In this document: piece after piece, positions 53,176 through 61,775 of the stretch
How positions within the stretch are numbered: position 1 is the first letter of the stretch
Layout of the letters: each line of letters starts with the position of its first letter
NCBI RefSeq assembly: GCF_018866325.1
Contig: NZ_CP076457.1
Span: 930,001-994,000 of the forward strand
Direction: 5' to 3'
DNA length: 64,000 nucleotides
DNA from: Streptomyces sp. YPW6
GTDB taxonomy: Bacteria > Actinomycetota > Actinomycetes > Streptomycetales > Streptomycetaceae
Made by a program: the position numbers and the translations under genes
The notes under the pieces: generated by a model
What the model was told of the DNA's origin: nothing
Databases searched by the model: none
Seen by the model: the letters and a program-made list of their open reading frames with translations, nothing else

Positions 53176-54990
53176 CGCCACCCGCAGCGCGTGGACCAGG
53201 TCCCATTCGGCTTCCACCGACACCTCGCGGGCCCCGGCCATCAGGAGCGGAAGCAGGCGGGTCCCGCCTGCCGGGGCGAGTCCGGCGGCTTCCTGCGGAG
53301 TGTGTACGCGGACGAAGGCGCCGAGCAGGTCCCGCGCCCGGTCCTCGCGGCCCGCACCGTCCAGGGCGAGTGCCGCATCGGCCACCTCGGCGGCGGGCCG
53401 GGCCACGCCCTGGCGCAGGAGCAGCCCGCAGTCCGCCTCCCGCCCGGCGGCGGCCAGCGCACCCGCCGCGGCGGCGAATCCGGCGGGCGGGAGCGAGGAC
53501 ACTTCCCAGAGCAGGGTCGTCCAGTCGGCGGCGAGGCCGGCGCGGTGCAGGGCGAGGGCGAGCAGCGGCAGCCGGGGGGCGGGCCAGGCCGCGACCTCGC
53601 AGAGCACGACGTGCGCCTCGCCGCTGCGGCCCTCGGCGCGCAGCCGGACCAGCTCGGCCACGGCCCCGGCGACGGCCTGTCCTGCGGCCGGGTCCGGGAC
53701 GGCCGGACCGGGCGCCCCGTCCGCGCCCCGGTCCCGCCCGGCGCGACCCCGGCCCCGGCCCCGGCCTCCCTGACCTTCGTGGTCTCCGTGACCTGCCTGC
53801 CCTCTGCGGTGCTCCACCTCGTCCGCCGCCCCGCCGAAGCGGGCGCCGCGCGGGACGGGCGCGCCGGAGCGTTCGGGCTCGGGGAGCGCGGGCAGCGGGG
53901 AGGGGGCGTATCCGGACGCCTCTTCGTCGACGTCCAGACCGGCGAACCGGGCGCCCCGGGGCTTGGTGCGCCGAGGCGCGGGGACGGCGGCGCCCCCACC
54001 GGCGGAGGGCTCGACGGTTCCGCGCGACTCGGCGGCCACGTGCGGTTCGGCGCCCCCGTGCGGTCCGGCGGCCCCGCGCGGTTCGGTGGCCCCGGAGCCC
54101 TCGGCGGGGCGTCGTGGGCGGGCGCGTCGTACACAGGCGCGTTCGGAGCGGGGGCATCCCGGGCGGGGACGTTTAGCGCGTGGGTGTCGGGGCCGTGGAC
54201 GTCCGCGGCGCGGCCGTCCCGCGCGTGCGTGTCGGGGGCGTGGGCGTCCGGCGCGTGGGCGTCCGGCGCGTGGGCGTCCGGCGCGTGGGCGTCCGGCGCG
54301 TGGGGTCCCGGGCCGCGGTGGCGGTCCACGGTTCGTGCTCGGCGCCGGGCGGCTGATGGTGCGGGGAGCCGGCCACCGCGCCCCGGTCTCGGCGCGCGGC
54401 CGCGGAACTCCGCGCACCCCGGCGCCGCCGGAGACCACAGCTCCGTCCGCCCCGCGCCCTCCCGCGCTCCGCTCCTCGCCGCCCTCCGCCCGGAACCAGC
54501 CCTCGGGCGCCGCCACCGCCGCCAGCCGCTTGCGCAGCTCCGCACAGCGCGCGGTGGCCCGTTGGTGGTCGTCGCGGGCCCAGGCCAGCGCTTCCGGTTC
54601 GGCCGGGTCCGGGCCGCCGGGCCCCGCGCCGCGCAGGCGCTCCGCCGCCCGGTCCTGCTCGCGGACCATCAACTCCAGCCGGTGGACGAGCTCCTGGCGC
54701 CCGCCGGGCCGCCGGTCGTGGGCGGCGGCGGACGCGGAGTAGAGCGCGGCGGCGCGGACCGAGACCTGCTCGGCGAACCGGGCGCCGTGCACGGCCGCCA
54801 GGTCCGCGAGCAGCGACTCCACCACGTCCCAGGGCGGGATCTCCACCCCGTCGAGGCAGGATCGCATGCCCGCCGGATCACGCCGGGCGAAGACCCCGTA
54901 CCACCCCCGCCCGGGATCCAGGCGGGCCACCAGATCCCGCAGGTACTGCGCGAACGCCCCGACTTCGTAAGCCTGCTGATGCACCGTCAT
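53158..54990 (-). CDS. Hypothetical protein with repetitive low-complexity middle
   Basis: About 610 aa from ATG 54990 (GAGGG five bases upstream). The N-terminal 180 residues are helical and well formed (QQAYEVGAFAQYLRDLVARL, WDVVESLLADLAAVHGARFAEQ), with coiled-coil-like ARDDHQRATARCAELRKRLAAV. The C-terminal 200 residues are helical TPR-like repeats (LAADWTTLLWEVSSLPPAGF). Between lies a charged/Pro-rich stretch with tandem 15-bp DNA repeats. In that part third-position bias favours a different frame (repeats of five residues with Asp, Ala, His, Pro), so paired frameshifts are possible. No known enzyme motif; resembles large hypothetical scaffold proteins of Streptomyces. Confidence 0.6.
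   Translation of the reverse strand: MTVHQQAYEVGAFAQYLRDLVARLDPGRGWYGVFARRDPAGMRSCLDGVEIPPWDVVESLLADLAAVHGARFAEQVSVRAAALYSASAAAHDRRPGGRQELVHRLELMVREQDRAAERLRGAGPGGPDPAEPEALAWARDDHQRATARCAELRKRLAAVAAPEGWFRAEGGEERSAGGRGADGAVVSGGAGVRGVPRPRAETGARWPAPRTISRPAPSTNRGPPPRPGTPRAGRPRAGRPRAGRPRAGRPRPRHARAGRPRRGRPRPRHPRAKRPRPGCPRSERACVRRARPRRPAEGSGATEPRGAAGPHGGAEPHVAAESRGTVEPSAGGGAAVPAPRRTKPRGARFAGLDVDEEASGYAPSPLPALPEPERSGAPVPRGARFGGAADEVEHRRGQAGHGDHEGQGGRGRGRGRAGRDRGADGAPGPAVPDPAAGQAVAGAVAELVRLRAEGRSGEAHVVLCEVAAWPAPRLPLLALALHRAGLAADWTTLLWEVSSLPPAGFAAAAGALAAAGREADCGLLLRQGVARPAAEVADAALALDGAGREDRARDLLGAFVRVHTPQEAAGLAPAGGTRLLPLLMAGAREVSVEAEWDLVHALRVAGVPGV
54238..54297. repeat. 15-bp tandem repeat inside a gene
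   Basis: Four identical copies of GCGTGGGCGTCCGGC at 54238, 54253, 54268 and 54283, with a degenerate copy on each side (54223 and 54298). The 15-bp unit keeps frame, so copy-number change would change protein length only. Confidence 0.9.
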
Positions 54991-55131
54991 CTTCGCCCTC
55001 GCCGACCGCCGACCGTCGACTGGAGCCTTCCAGTCCGGAGGCATTCGACCGCAGTCGTGTTACAGGGCGGCTACGCGCGGCTTTCGGGCACGCTGCGGTG
55101 GGAGCGCGGCCGCCGGAGGGCGCCCCCGGGA

Positions 55132-55512
55132 TCAGAAGGTGATGGCGATCCCGGTGTGCGGCCGCTTGCCGAGCCGGGCGACGGTGGCGGGCCAGTCGAC
55201 GAGCCAGAACTTCCAGGTGTACTTGCGGGCCAGCAGCTTGCGCGCCGCGCGGGTGCCGTCCTCGTCGAGTAGCCGGGCCGTGCCCTCCGCGCTGGGAGCC
55301 CCCTCGGCGATCCTGCCGCGCACGTCGCAGACGGTGACGACGACTGTGGCGTTGCTGCGGAGCCGCTTCACCTTCCACGAGTCGGTGCGGGTCCAGACGT
55401 ACAGCACGTCCCCCTCGGCGGCGGCCCAGACGGGCGTGGCGACGGGTGTGCCGTCCTTCCGGTACGTGGTCAGGCTGATGTACTCGCTGCGCGCGAAGTC
55501 CTGGAGAGTCAC
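55132..55512 (-). CDS. PPOX-class F420-dependent oxidoreductase
   Basis: 126 aa, a split-barrel flavin/F420 reductase (pyridoxamine-5'-phosphate-oxidase-like). Landmarks: YISLTTYRKDGTPVATPVWAA near the N-terminus, VWTRTDSWKVKRLRSNA, and the C-terminal YTWKFWLVDW. Likely reduces a small conjugated substrate, but no specific target is seen. GTG 55512 has AGGG eight bases upstream. Confidence 0.82.
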   Translation of the reverse strand: MTLQDFARSEYISLTTYRKDGTPVATPVWAAAEGDVLYVWTRTDSWKVKRLRSNATVVVTVCDVRGRIAEGAPSAEGTARLLDEDGTRAARKLLARKYTWKFWLVDWPATVARLGKRPHTGIAITF

Positions 55513-55610
55513 GGGCGTGACCCTACGCCCTGCTGGTGACGGCCGCCGACCTGCCGGGAAGCGTCGGCCCGCAGGGGCGGTACACCCAGGGCACCCGGAT
55601 TGGCACTCCC

Positions 55611-55892
55611 CTAAGCGGTCAACGGCGCCGCGGCCCGCGCCACGGCCGGCTCCGCCGCGCAGCGGCCGAGGATCTCGTCCAGGGAGAGGCCCAGCGCACC
55701 GGCGAGAGCGGCCACGGTGAAGAAGGCCGGGGTGGGGGCGCGGCCGGTCTCGATCTTGCGGAGGGTCTCCGCGGAGATTCCGGCGCTCGCCGCGACGGCG
55801 GCCATGCTGCGCTCCCCGCGCGCCGCGCGGAGCAGGGCGCCGAGCCGTTCGCCGCGCAGGCGCTCTTCCGGGGTGAGAGGGGTACGGACCAT
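55611..55892 (-). CDS. XRE-family helix-turn-helix regulator
   Basis: 93 aa, a single HTH_3 domain: LGALLRAARGERSMAAVAASAGISAETLRKIETGR. Divergent from the methionine aminopeptidase gene; the intergenic region carries a perfect 13-bp inverted repeat that contains -10 elements for both directions, so it probably represses itself and its neighbour. Confidence 0.9.
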   Translation of the reverse strand: MVRTPLTPEERLRGERLGALLRAARGERSMAAVAASAGISAETLRKIETGRAPTPAFFTVAALAGALGLSLDEILGRCAAEPAVARAAAPLTA

Positions 55893-55929
55893 GCGCCCAT
55901 CCTACTACGGCCTGCCATTTCTATACCGT

Positions 55930-55962
55930 CATTACTATACCGCTTCGACCGGTATAGTAATG
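55930..55962. promoter_or_regulatory. Divergent promoter with embedded inverted repeat
   Basis: Arms CATTACTATACCG (55930-55942) and CGGTATAGTAATG (55950-55962) are perfectly complementary with a 7-nt spacer; a third half-site CTATACCG lies at 55921-55928. The right arm contains TATAGT (55953-55958), a -10 placing transcription at the aminopeptidase ATG (55966), so that mRNA may be leaderless. The left arm contains TATAGT on the minus strand (55934-55939), aimed at the XRE gene. Confidence 0.75.
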
Positions 55963-55965
55963 GGC

Positions 55966-56733
55966 ATGGTGCACATCAAGACGGACACACAGATCGACGC
56001 GATGCGCGAGGCCGGCCGGGTCGTCGCGCAGATGCTGACCCGGGCCCGGGAGGCGGCCGCGGTCGGCGTGACGCCACGCCGGCTGGACGAGGCCGCCCGC
56101 GAGGTGCTGGACAGGGCCGGAGCGGCCTCCCCCTTCCTGAACTACCAGCCCCACTTCGCGCCCACCCCGTTCCCGGCCGTCATCTGCGTCTCGGTCAACG
56201 ACGCGGTCGTGCACGGCATCCCGTCCGCCGAACCCCTGCGGGACGGCGACCTGGTCAGCGTGGACGCGGGAGCCCTCCTCGACGGCTGGGCCGGTGACTC
56301 GGCGATCAGCTTCACCGTGGGTGAGGCCCGGCCGGAGGACACCCGGCTCATCGCCACCGCGAACGAGGCGCTGGCGGCCGGGATCGGCGCGGCCGTGGCC
56401 GGCAGCCGGATCGGCGACGTCGCCCACGCGATCGGCACGGTCTGCCGCGACGCGGGCTACGGCATCCTGGAGGGCTACGGCGGCCACGGCATCGGCCGGT
56501 CCATGCACGAGGACCCGCCCGTGCCGAACGAGGGACGGCCGGGGCGGGGCATGGTGCTGCGGCACGGCATGGTGCTGGCCATCGAGCCGATGCTGCTCGC
56601 CGGGGGCCTCGACGCGTTCCGCCACGACGAGGACGGCTGGACGCTGCGGACGACGGACGGCAGCCGGGCCTCGCACGCCGAGCACACGGTGGCCGTCACC
56701 CATGACGGCCCGCGGGTCCTGACCGCACTCTGA
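55966..56733 (+). CDS. map: Type I methionine aminopeptidase paralogue
   Basis: 255 aa. Metal ligands: Asp in VSVDAGALLDGWAGDSAIS (two Asp), His in GYGGHGIGRSMHEDP, and Glu in LAIEPMLLAG and HAEHTVAVTHDG. Removes initiator methionine from new proteins. The usual copy sits with the ribosomal-protein cluster, so this is probably a second, regulated copy. It starts at or just after the predicted transcription start; ATG 55960 in frame is an alternative. Divergent XRE regulator next door. Confidence 0.9.
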   Translation: MVHIKTDTQIDAMREAGRVVAQMLTRAREAAAVGVTPRRLDEAAREVLDRAGAASPFLNYQPHFAPTPFPAVICVSVNDAVVHGIPSAEPLRDGDLVSVDAGALLDGWAGDSAISFTVGEARPEDTRLIATANEALAAGIGAAVAGSRIGDVAHAIGTVCRDAGYGILEGYGGHGIGRSMHEDPPVPNEGRPGRGMVLRHGMVLAIEPMLLAGGLDAFRHDEDGWTLRTTDGSRASHAEHTVAVTHDGPRVLTAL

Positions 56734-56771
56734 GCGCCCCGCGCGGACGGTCCGCGGCCTGCGGACGGTCC

Positions 56772-56808
56772 CGTGCGGTCGCCCCGGCCGTACGGGCCGG
56801 GCCGCACG
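56772..56808. terminator. Terminator between convergent genes
   Basis: CGTGCGG (56772-56778) pairs with 56802-56808, and CCCGGCC (56783-56789) pairs with 56795-56801 around a GTAC loop. Serves the aminopeptidase and chitosanase genes. Confidence 0.7.
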
Positions 56809-56844
56809 AACCGTTGTCGGCCGTCCGGGCGGCCCGGATCCGGA

Positions 56845-57546
56845 CTACGGGCGCCCGACGAACTCCCTGGCCAGCGCCGCTCCCCGGCTCTGCGCCCGTG
56901 CGCGGCTCTCGATCGGGGAGACGCGGGAGTTCTTGAAGGCGATGTAGGTGACGCCGGACTCGGCGCCCCCGGTCGCCGGGTCGGGGTCGATGCCCAGCGA
57001 CCTCGCCATGGCGTACGACGCCTCCCCGATGATGCCCGCGGGGCCGGTGTCGCCGATCACGCCGTACCGCACCCGGTCCCGGTACACGACCGCCACGACG
57101 CTGCCGCCCGTGAGCCCCGACTTCCGGTAGTCCCACACCTTGCTCGGGCCCGGTACGACCACATGGGGCAGGGCGGCCGAGTCGAGGGGTTCGCCGCGGG
57201 AGCTCTGGAACGCGGTCTCCGGCAGGTAGTACGGATCGGTCTTCCGGTTGCAGGCCCGGGTCTTCCGGCCGTCGCAGTCGATGTCCATGTCCGCCTTCCA
57301 GAACACGGCGTCCCGCGTTCCGCAGACCGGGACCGTGGCCCTCGCACTGCCGCTGTCGGTGCGGTACTTCCCCTTCGAGATCCGGGAGCAGGCGCGCACC
57401 TCGGCGAGCAGTGCGGCGGCGGTCACCTCGTCCGCCCCCGCGTCCGCTTCCCGGCCGGAGGCGGAAGCGGACGCGGGCAGCGCCGCCGCTGCGAGGAGCG
57501 CGGCGCCGCAGGCGGCGGATGTCAGGGCGAGCATGCGGGTGCGCAT
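56845..57546 (-). CDS. GH75 chitosanase
   Basis: 233-aa exported glycoside hydrolase. Signal peptide: MRTRMLALTSAACGAALLAA, cleavage after ASASA near 30. The GH75 core shows VFWKADMDIDCDGRK with the catalytic Asp cluster, KTDPYYLPETAFQS, VPGPSKVWDY and GVIGDTGPAGIIGEASYAMA. It should hydrolyse chitosan outside the cell. GGAAGGG lies 12 bases before ATG 57546. No chitin cluster is adjacent. Confidence 0.87.
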   Translation of the reverse strand: MRTRMLALTSAACGAALLAAAALPASASASGREADAGADEVTAAALLAEVRACSRISKGKYRTDSGSARATVPVCGTRDAVFWKADMDIDCDGRKTRACNRKTDPYYLPETAFQSSRGEPLDSAALPHVVVPGPSKVWDYRKSGLTGGSVVAVVYRDRVRYGVIGDTGPAGIIGEASYAMARSLGIDPDPATGGAESGVTYIAFKNSRVSPIESRARAQSRGAALAREFVGRP

Positions 57547-57625
57547 GGTGCGGAAGGACCCTTCCCGTAGGAGAGCCCGGTCGGGCCCCTTGGCGACGGT
57601 GTCCCGGCGGCGCGCCCCTCCTGGC

Positions 57626-59443
57626 TCAGTGCCCGCGGCCCGGATGCACCACCATGGCCGAGCCTCCACCCCGGCGCACCTTTTCCGCCGCCGCCAGCCA
57701 GCGGCCGTCGGGCAGCCTCTGCACCCCGGTGGCGGCGCCGATCTCCGGGTTCAGCCGGAAGGCGTGGCCGAGCTCCTCCAGCTCCGCGCGGACCGGGCTG
57801 TCCCACAGGTCCGGCTCGATGTCGGTGGCCGGCGCGTTGCGCTGGCTGGCGCGCGGCGCGGCGATCGCGTCGACCAGCGGGAGCCCCCGGTCCAGGTGTC
57901 CGGTGAGCGTCTGGAGCACGGTCGTGATGATCGTGGCCCCGCCGGGCGAGCCGAGGGCGAGCACCGGCCTGCCGTGCTGCAGCACGATGGTCGGCGACAT
58001 CGACGAGCGCGGCCGCTTGCCCGGCCCCGGCAGGTTCGGGTCGTGGACCGCGGGGTCGGCGGGGGCGAAGGAGAAGTCGGTCAGCTCGTTGTTGAGCAGG
58101 AAGCCGCGTCCGGGCACGGTGATGGCGCTGCCGCCGGTGGACTCGATCGTCAGGGTGTAGGCGACGACGTTGCCCCACTTGTCGGCCGTCGTCAGGTGGG
58201 TGGTGTTCTCGCCCTCGTACGGCGTCGGCACGGCCGTGCCGACGCCGGCGCACCGCTCCGGGTTCCGGGGGTCGCCCGGCGCCAGGGGGCTGGTCAGCGC
58301 CTGGTCGTCGCGGATCAGGCACTCCCGGGCGTGCGCGAACCTCCGGCTCAGCAGCTCCTTCGTCGGTACGTCCTCGAAGGCGGGGTCACCGACCCAGCGG
58401 CCCCGGTCGGCGAACGCGATCCGGCTCGCCTCGATGAGCCGGTGGAGGTAAGGGGTCTGCCCGGCCCGGGAGAGGTCGGTGGCCTCCAGGATGTTGAGGG
58501 CCTCGCCGACCGTGGTGCCGCCGGACGAGGAGGGTGCCATGCCGTAGACGTCGAGCCCCCGGTAGTTCACCCTGGTCGGGCCCTGGCGCAGGGTCCGGTA
58601 GGAGGCCAGGTCCTCGCGGGTCAGGTCGCCGGGGCGGACGACCCGGGTGGCGTCCGGGTCGACGGGCGGCTTGCGCACCGTACGGACGATGTCGTCGGCC
58701 AGCGGGCCCCGGTACAGCGCGCCGACGCCCTCGCGGCCGAGCTTCTCGTACGTACGCGCCAGATCGGGGTTCTTGAACACCGATCCCACGACGGGGAGTT
58801 CGCCGCCGGGGAGGAAGAGCTCCGCGGAGGCCGGGAAGTCGGCGAAGCGGTCCTGGTTGGCGGCCGTCTGCGAGCGGAAGGTGCCGTCGACGACGAAGCC
58901 GTCGCGGGCCAGACGTCCGGCCGGCTCCAGCAGCGTACGCAGGGGCTTGCTGCCCCACGTGTCCAGCGCCTTCTCCCAGGTGGCCGGGGTGCCGGGCGTG
59001 CCGACGCCGAGGCCGCTGGTCACCCCCTCCGCGAACGGGATCGGCCTGCCGTCCTCCAGGAACAGCGAGGCGTCCGCGCTGCGCGGGGCGGTCTCGCGGC
59101 CGTCGATGGTCCGCACCTGGCGTGTCTTCGCGTCGTAGTGGACGAAGTAGCCTCCGCCGCCGATCCCGGCCGAGTAGGGCTCCGTCACGCCGAGTGCCGC
59201 CGCGGTGGCCACGGCCGCGTCCACCGCGTTGCCGCCCCTGCGCAGCACCTCGATCCCGGCGGCCGAGGCGTCCGCGTCGACGCTGGCGACCGCTCCCCCG
59301 TGGCCCACCGCCACCGGGGACTTGGACGGCGCGGGGCGGGGTGTACCGGTGGCCGCCGAGGTCGCCGGAGCGGCGGCACCGACGGAGGCGGCCAGGGCGA
59401 TTAAGGCCAGCAGTGATGTGTTCCGGACGACGGAACGGCGCAT
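57626..59443 (-). CDS. ggt: Gamma-glutamyltransferase (secreted)
   Basis: 605-aa N-terminal nucleophile hydrolase. Signal peptide at 1-30. The large subunit has GGNAVDAAVATAAALGVTEPYSAG and GGGGYFVHYDAKTRQVRTIDGRETAP. The autocleavage/nucleophile Thr is in ENTTHLTTADKWGN, and the small subunit continues with SMSPTIVLQHGRPVLALGSPGG. Transfers the gamma-glutamyl group of glutathione or gamma-glutamyl peptides. GGAGG five bases before ATG. Complete, unlike the relic at 16326-16786. Confidence 0.93.
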   Translation of the reverse strand: MRRSVVRNTSLLALIALAASVGAAAPATSAATGTPRPAPSKSPVAVGHGGAVASVDADASAAGIEVLRRGGNAVDAAVATAAALGVTEPYSAGIGGGGYFVHYDAKTRQVRTIDGRETAPRSADASLFLEDGRPIPFAEGVTSGLGVGTPGTPATWEKALDTWGSKPLRTLLEPAGRLARDGFVVDGTFRSQTAANQDRFADFPASAELFLPGGELPVVGSVFKNPDLARTYEKLGREGVGALYRGPLADDIVRTVRKPPVDPDATRVVRPGDLTREDLASYRTLRQGPTRVNYRGLDVYGMAPSSSGGTTVGEALNILEATDLSRAGQTPYLHRLIEASRIAFADRGRWVGDPAFEDVPTKELLSRRFAHARECLIRDDQALTSPLAPGDPRNPERCAGVGTAVPTPYEGENTTHLTTADKWGNVVAYTLTIESTGGSAITVPGRGFLLNNELTDFSFAPADPAVHDPNLPGPGKRPRSSMSPTIVLQHGRPVLALGSPGGATIITTVLQTLTGHLDRGLPLVDAIAAPRASQRNAPATDIEPDLWDSPVRAELEELGHAFRLNPEIGAATGVQRLPDGRWLAAAEKVRRGGGSAMVVHPGRGH

Positions 59444-59548
59444 ACGTACCTCCAGTCAACGGATCTCCGCCGCAGGGTAGCCCCGGGAAACCCGGACCGT
59501 CAGGACCGCCTCGAACGGATACCCGAATGACCGGTACCATGCGCGCCC

Positions 59549-60292
59549 ATGACGGACGACGTGCGCAACATCGTGCTGGGCGTGATAGCAGCCGGGATCA
59601 GTGCTTCGCTGGGCTGGCTCGCGCGCACCTATCTCTGGCGGCGGGGGCTCCGCCGCAAGCAGGCCTTCTTCGGGCTGCCGGCCAACTCCGAGTGCCTGCT
59701 GGTCGTCAACCGCTACGCGGGCGCCGAGGGGGCGGTGCACCGGCACGACGCGTTCGCCCTGCTCGAACTCTCCGCGCTCATCAAGGACTGCGGGGCCCAC
59801 GCGCAGATCGTCACCCACGACACGGCGCAGCAGGGATTCGGGGAGCGTACGGAGTACTGCGTCGGCGGCCCGACGTCCAACCAGCGGATGGCGGCACACC
59901 TGCGGACCCTGCTGCCCGGGGTGCGGATCAACGTCGAGCAGGACCCTGGGCCGGACCGGGTGGCGTTCCAGGTCGGCTCGGAGCGCTACCGGATGGAGCC
60001 GGGCACCTCGGAGTACGTCCTGCTGGCCCGCCTGACGGGCGGTCAGGAGGCGCGCCCGGTCTTCCTGTTCTGCGGTCAGCGCGCCATCACCAACCAGGCG
60101 GCCACCCGCTACGTCGCCCGCAACCACGACAAGCTGCGCCGCAAGCACGGGAACAAGTCGTTCTGCCTGCTGCTGAAGGTCGTCAACTCGCAGGCGTACG
60201 GCCCCGACGTGGTCGAACTGGTCGGCGACGTGACCCGCGAGGCCCAGTCGCCCGCCCCCAGCACACCCGCCTCGCACCGGGCGGGCAGCTGA
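59549..60292 (+). CDS. Membrane-anchored hypothetical protein
   Basis: 247 aa. One N-terminal membrane helix (IVLGVIAAGISASLGWLA) followed by basic residues (LWRRGLRRK), then a cytoplasmic domain of about 200 aa with alternating strands and helices (SECLLVVNRYAG, FALLELSALIKDCGAHAQIV, VFLFCGQRAITNQAATRYVA, SFCLLLKVVNSQAYGPDVV). Looks like a Rossmann-type ligand-binding domain, but I cannot name a family. Streptomyces proteins of this sort are usually left unannotated. Divergent from ggt. Confidence 0.7.
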   Translation: MTDDVRNIVLGVIAAGISASLGWLARTYLWRRGLRRKQAFFGLPANSECLLVVNRYAGAEGAVHRHDAFALLELSALIKDCGAHAQIVTHDTAQQGFGERTEYCVGGPTSNQRMAAHLRTLLPGVRINVEQDPGPDRVAFQVGSERYRMEPGTSEYVLLARLTGGQEARPVFLFCGQRAITNQAATRYVARNHDKLRRKHGNKSFCLLLKVVNSQAYGPDVVELVGDVTREAQSPAPSTPASHRAGS

Positions 60293-60418
60293 CCGGACCG
60301 CCTCGGCGACGCGGTCGGACCCGGCCGGGCCGCGGCCGGAATTTCCGGCGTCCGGAAGGAACCCGGCACGGGTGACCTACCTCTTGCCTGCTGAGCACCC
60401 AGCCCTGGAGGTCTTTCC

Positions 60419-61627
60419 GTGAGTTCCGCACGCCCGCGCATCCGTCGTTCCGCCCCGGCCGGCCGCAGCAGCCGGTTCGCCCTGACCGGCTCCGCGGCGC
60501 TGCTCGCCGCCGCGCTCACCGCCTGTTCGGGCGGCGCATCGGGCTCCGCCGAGGTGAGCGGGGACGGCAAGGCCCCCGACACCGGCATCACGGTGAACCT
60601 CCGGGGCGAGGCCGCCGCGCCCGGGGAGCCGGTGAAGGTGAAGCTGGCGCGCGGGAAGCTCAAGGCCGTGTCGGTGACGGCGGAGGGGGGCGGCCCGCTC
60701 GCCGGGAGGATATCCGCCGACGGCCGGACCTGGACATCCGACCGGGTCGCCGCGCCGGGCACCGCGTACACCGTCGAGGCGACGGACGCGGACGGCGGCA
60801 GCGACCGGGCGTCGTTCGCCACCGCCGAGGCCGAGAAGGTCAACAAGCTCCTCCTGGCTCCGGGCAGGAACACGACCGTGGGCATCGCGCAGCCGCTGTC
60901 CGTCGTTTTCGACCACCCGGTGAAGGACAAGGCGGCGGTGGAGAGGGCCCTGAAGGTCTCGACGTCGAACGAGACCGAGGGTTCCTGGGGGTGGCTGAAG
61001 GACTACTCGGGGAAGGACCGCGTCGACTGGCGGCCCGAGGAGTACTGGAAGCCGGGCACGAAGGTCACCCTGGACGCGCAGTTGAACGGCGTCGACTCGG
61101 GAGCGGACGGCGGCTGGTTCGTCCGCGACTACGCCACGGCGTTCACCATCGGGGCCGCCCAGGTGGTCAAGGTCGACCTGGACGGCCACCGGCTCGCCCT
61201 GCACCGGGACGGCAAGCAGGTCATGGACATCCCGATGTCGGCGGGCACCCCCGGCGGCGAGAAGGCGTCCTGGCGGGGCACCGCGGTCCTGATGTCGAAG
61301 GAGGGCACCATCAACATGCGCTCGGAGACCGTGGGGCTCGGCGACGCCTACGACAAGATGGTCGACTACTCGATGCGGCTGACCTGGTCGGGGATGTACG
61401 CGCACGCGGCGCCCTGGAACGCGGGCGTCTTCGGCCGGGCCAATCGGAGCTCCGGCTGCGTCGGGATGAGCGACGCGGACGCCGCCGCGCTGTACGGGCA
61501 GGTGCGCGTGGGCGACCCGTTCGAGATGACCGGCGCCGAGGCCAAGGGCACGGTCGCCGAGGGCAACGGCTACGGCGCCTGGAACGTCTCGTGGGCCGAC
61601 TGGCAGGCCAAGAGCGCCCTGAAGTGA
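60419..61627 (+). CDS. Lipoprotein L,D-transpeptidase (YkuD family)
   Basis: 402 aa. GTG start with GGAGG eight bases upstream. Lipobox LTAC (lipidated Cys36). Two Ig-like domains (about 45-255) precede the YkuD domain, whose motif is HAAPWNAGVFGRANRSSGCVGM: the catalytic Cys is in SSGC and the His in HAAPW. It makes 3-3 cross-links in peptidoglycan or attaches proteins to the wall, acting outside the membrane. Confidence 0.92.
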   Translation: MSSARPRIRRSAPAGRSSRFALTGSAALLAAALTACSGGASGSAEVSGDGKAPDTGITVNLRGEAAAPGEPVKVKLARGKLKAVSVTAEGGGPLAGRISADGRTWTSDRVAAPGTAYTVEATDADGGSDRASFATAEAEKVNKLLLAPGRNTTVGIAQPLSVVFDHPVKDKAAVERALKVSTSNETEGSWGWLKDYSGKDRVDWRPEEYWKPGTKVTLDAQLNGVDSGADGGWFVRDYATAFTIGAAQVVKVDLDGHRLALHRDGKQVMDIPMSAGTPGGEKASWRGTAVLMSKEGTINMRSETVGLGDAYDKMVDYSMRLTWSGMYAHAAPWNAGVFGRANRSSGCVGMSDADAAALYGQVRVGDPFEMTGAEAKGTVAEGNGYGAWNVSWADWQAKSALK

Positions 61628-61775
61628 CCCGGTGGCGCCCGTGCCGCACCGGCGCCGCTACTGACGTCACGTCCAACAATCGTTACCTTCGCGCAACACG
61701 ACGAGTAGTTACCAGGGGTAAACATCCGGGGTTACCGTCGGGTCACTTTGCACTGACACGCGTGAGGAGTGACCC

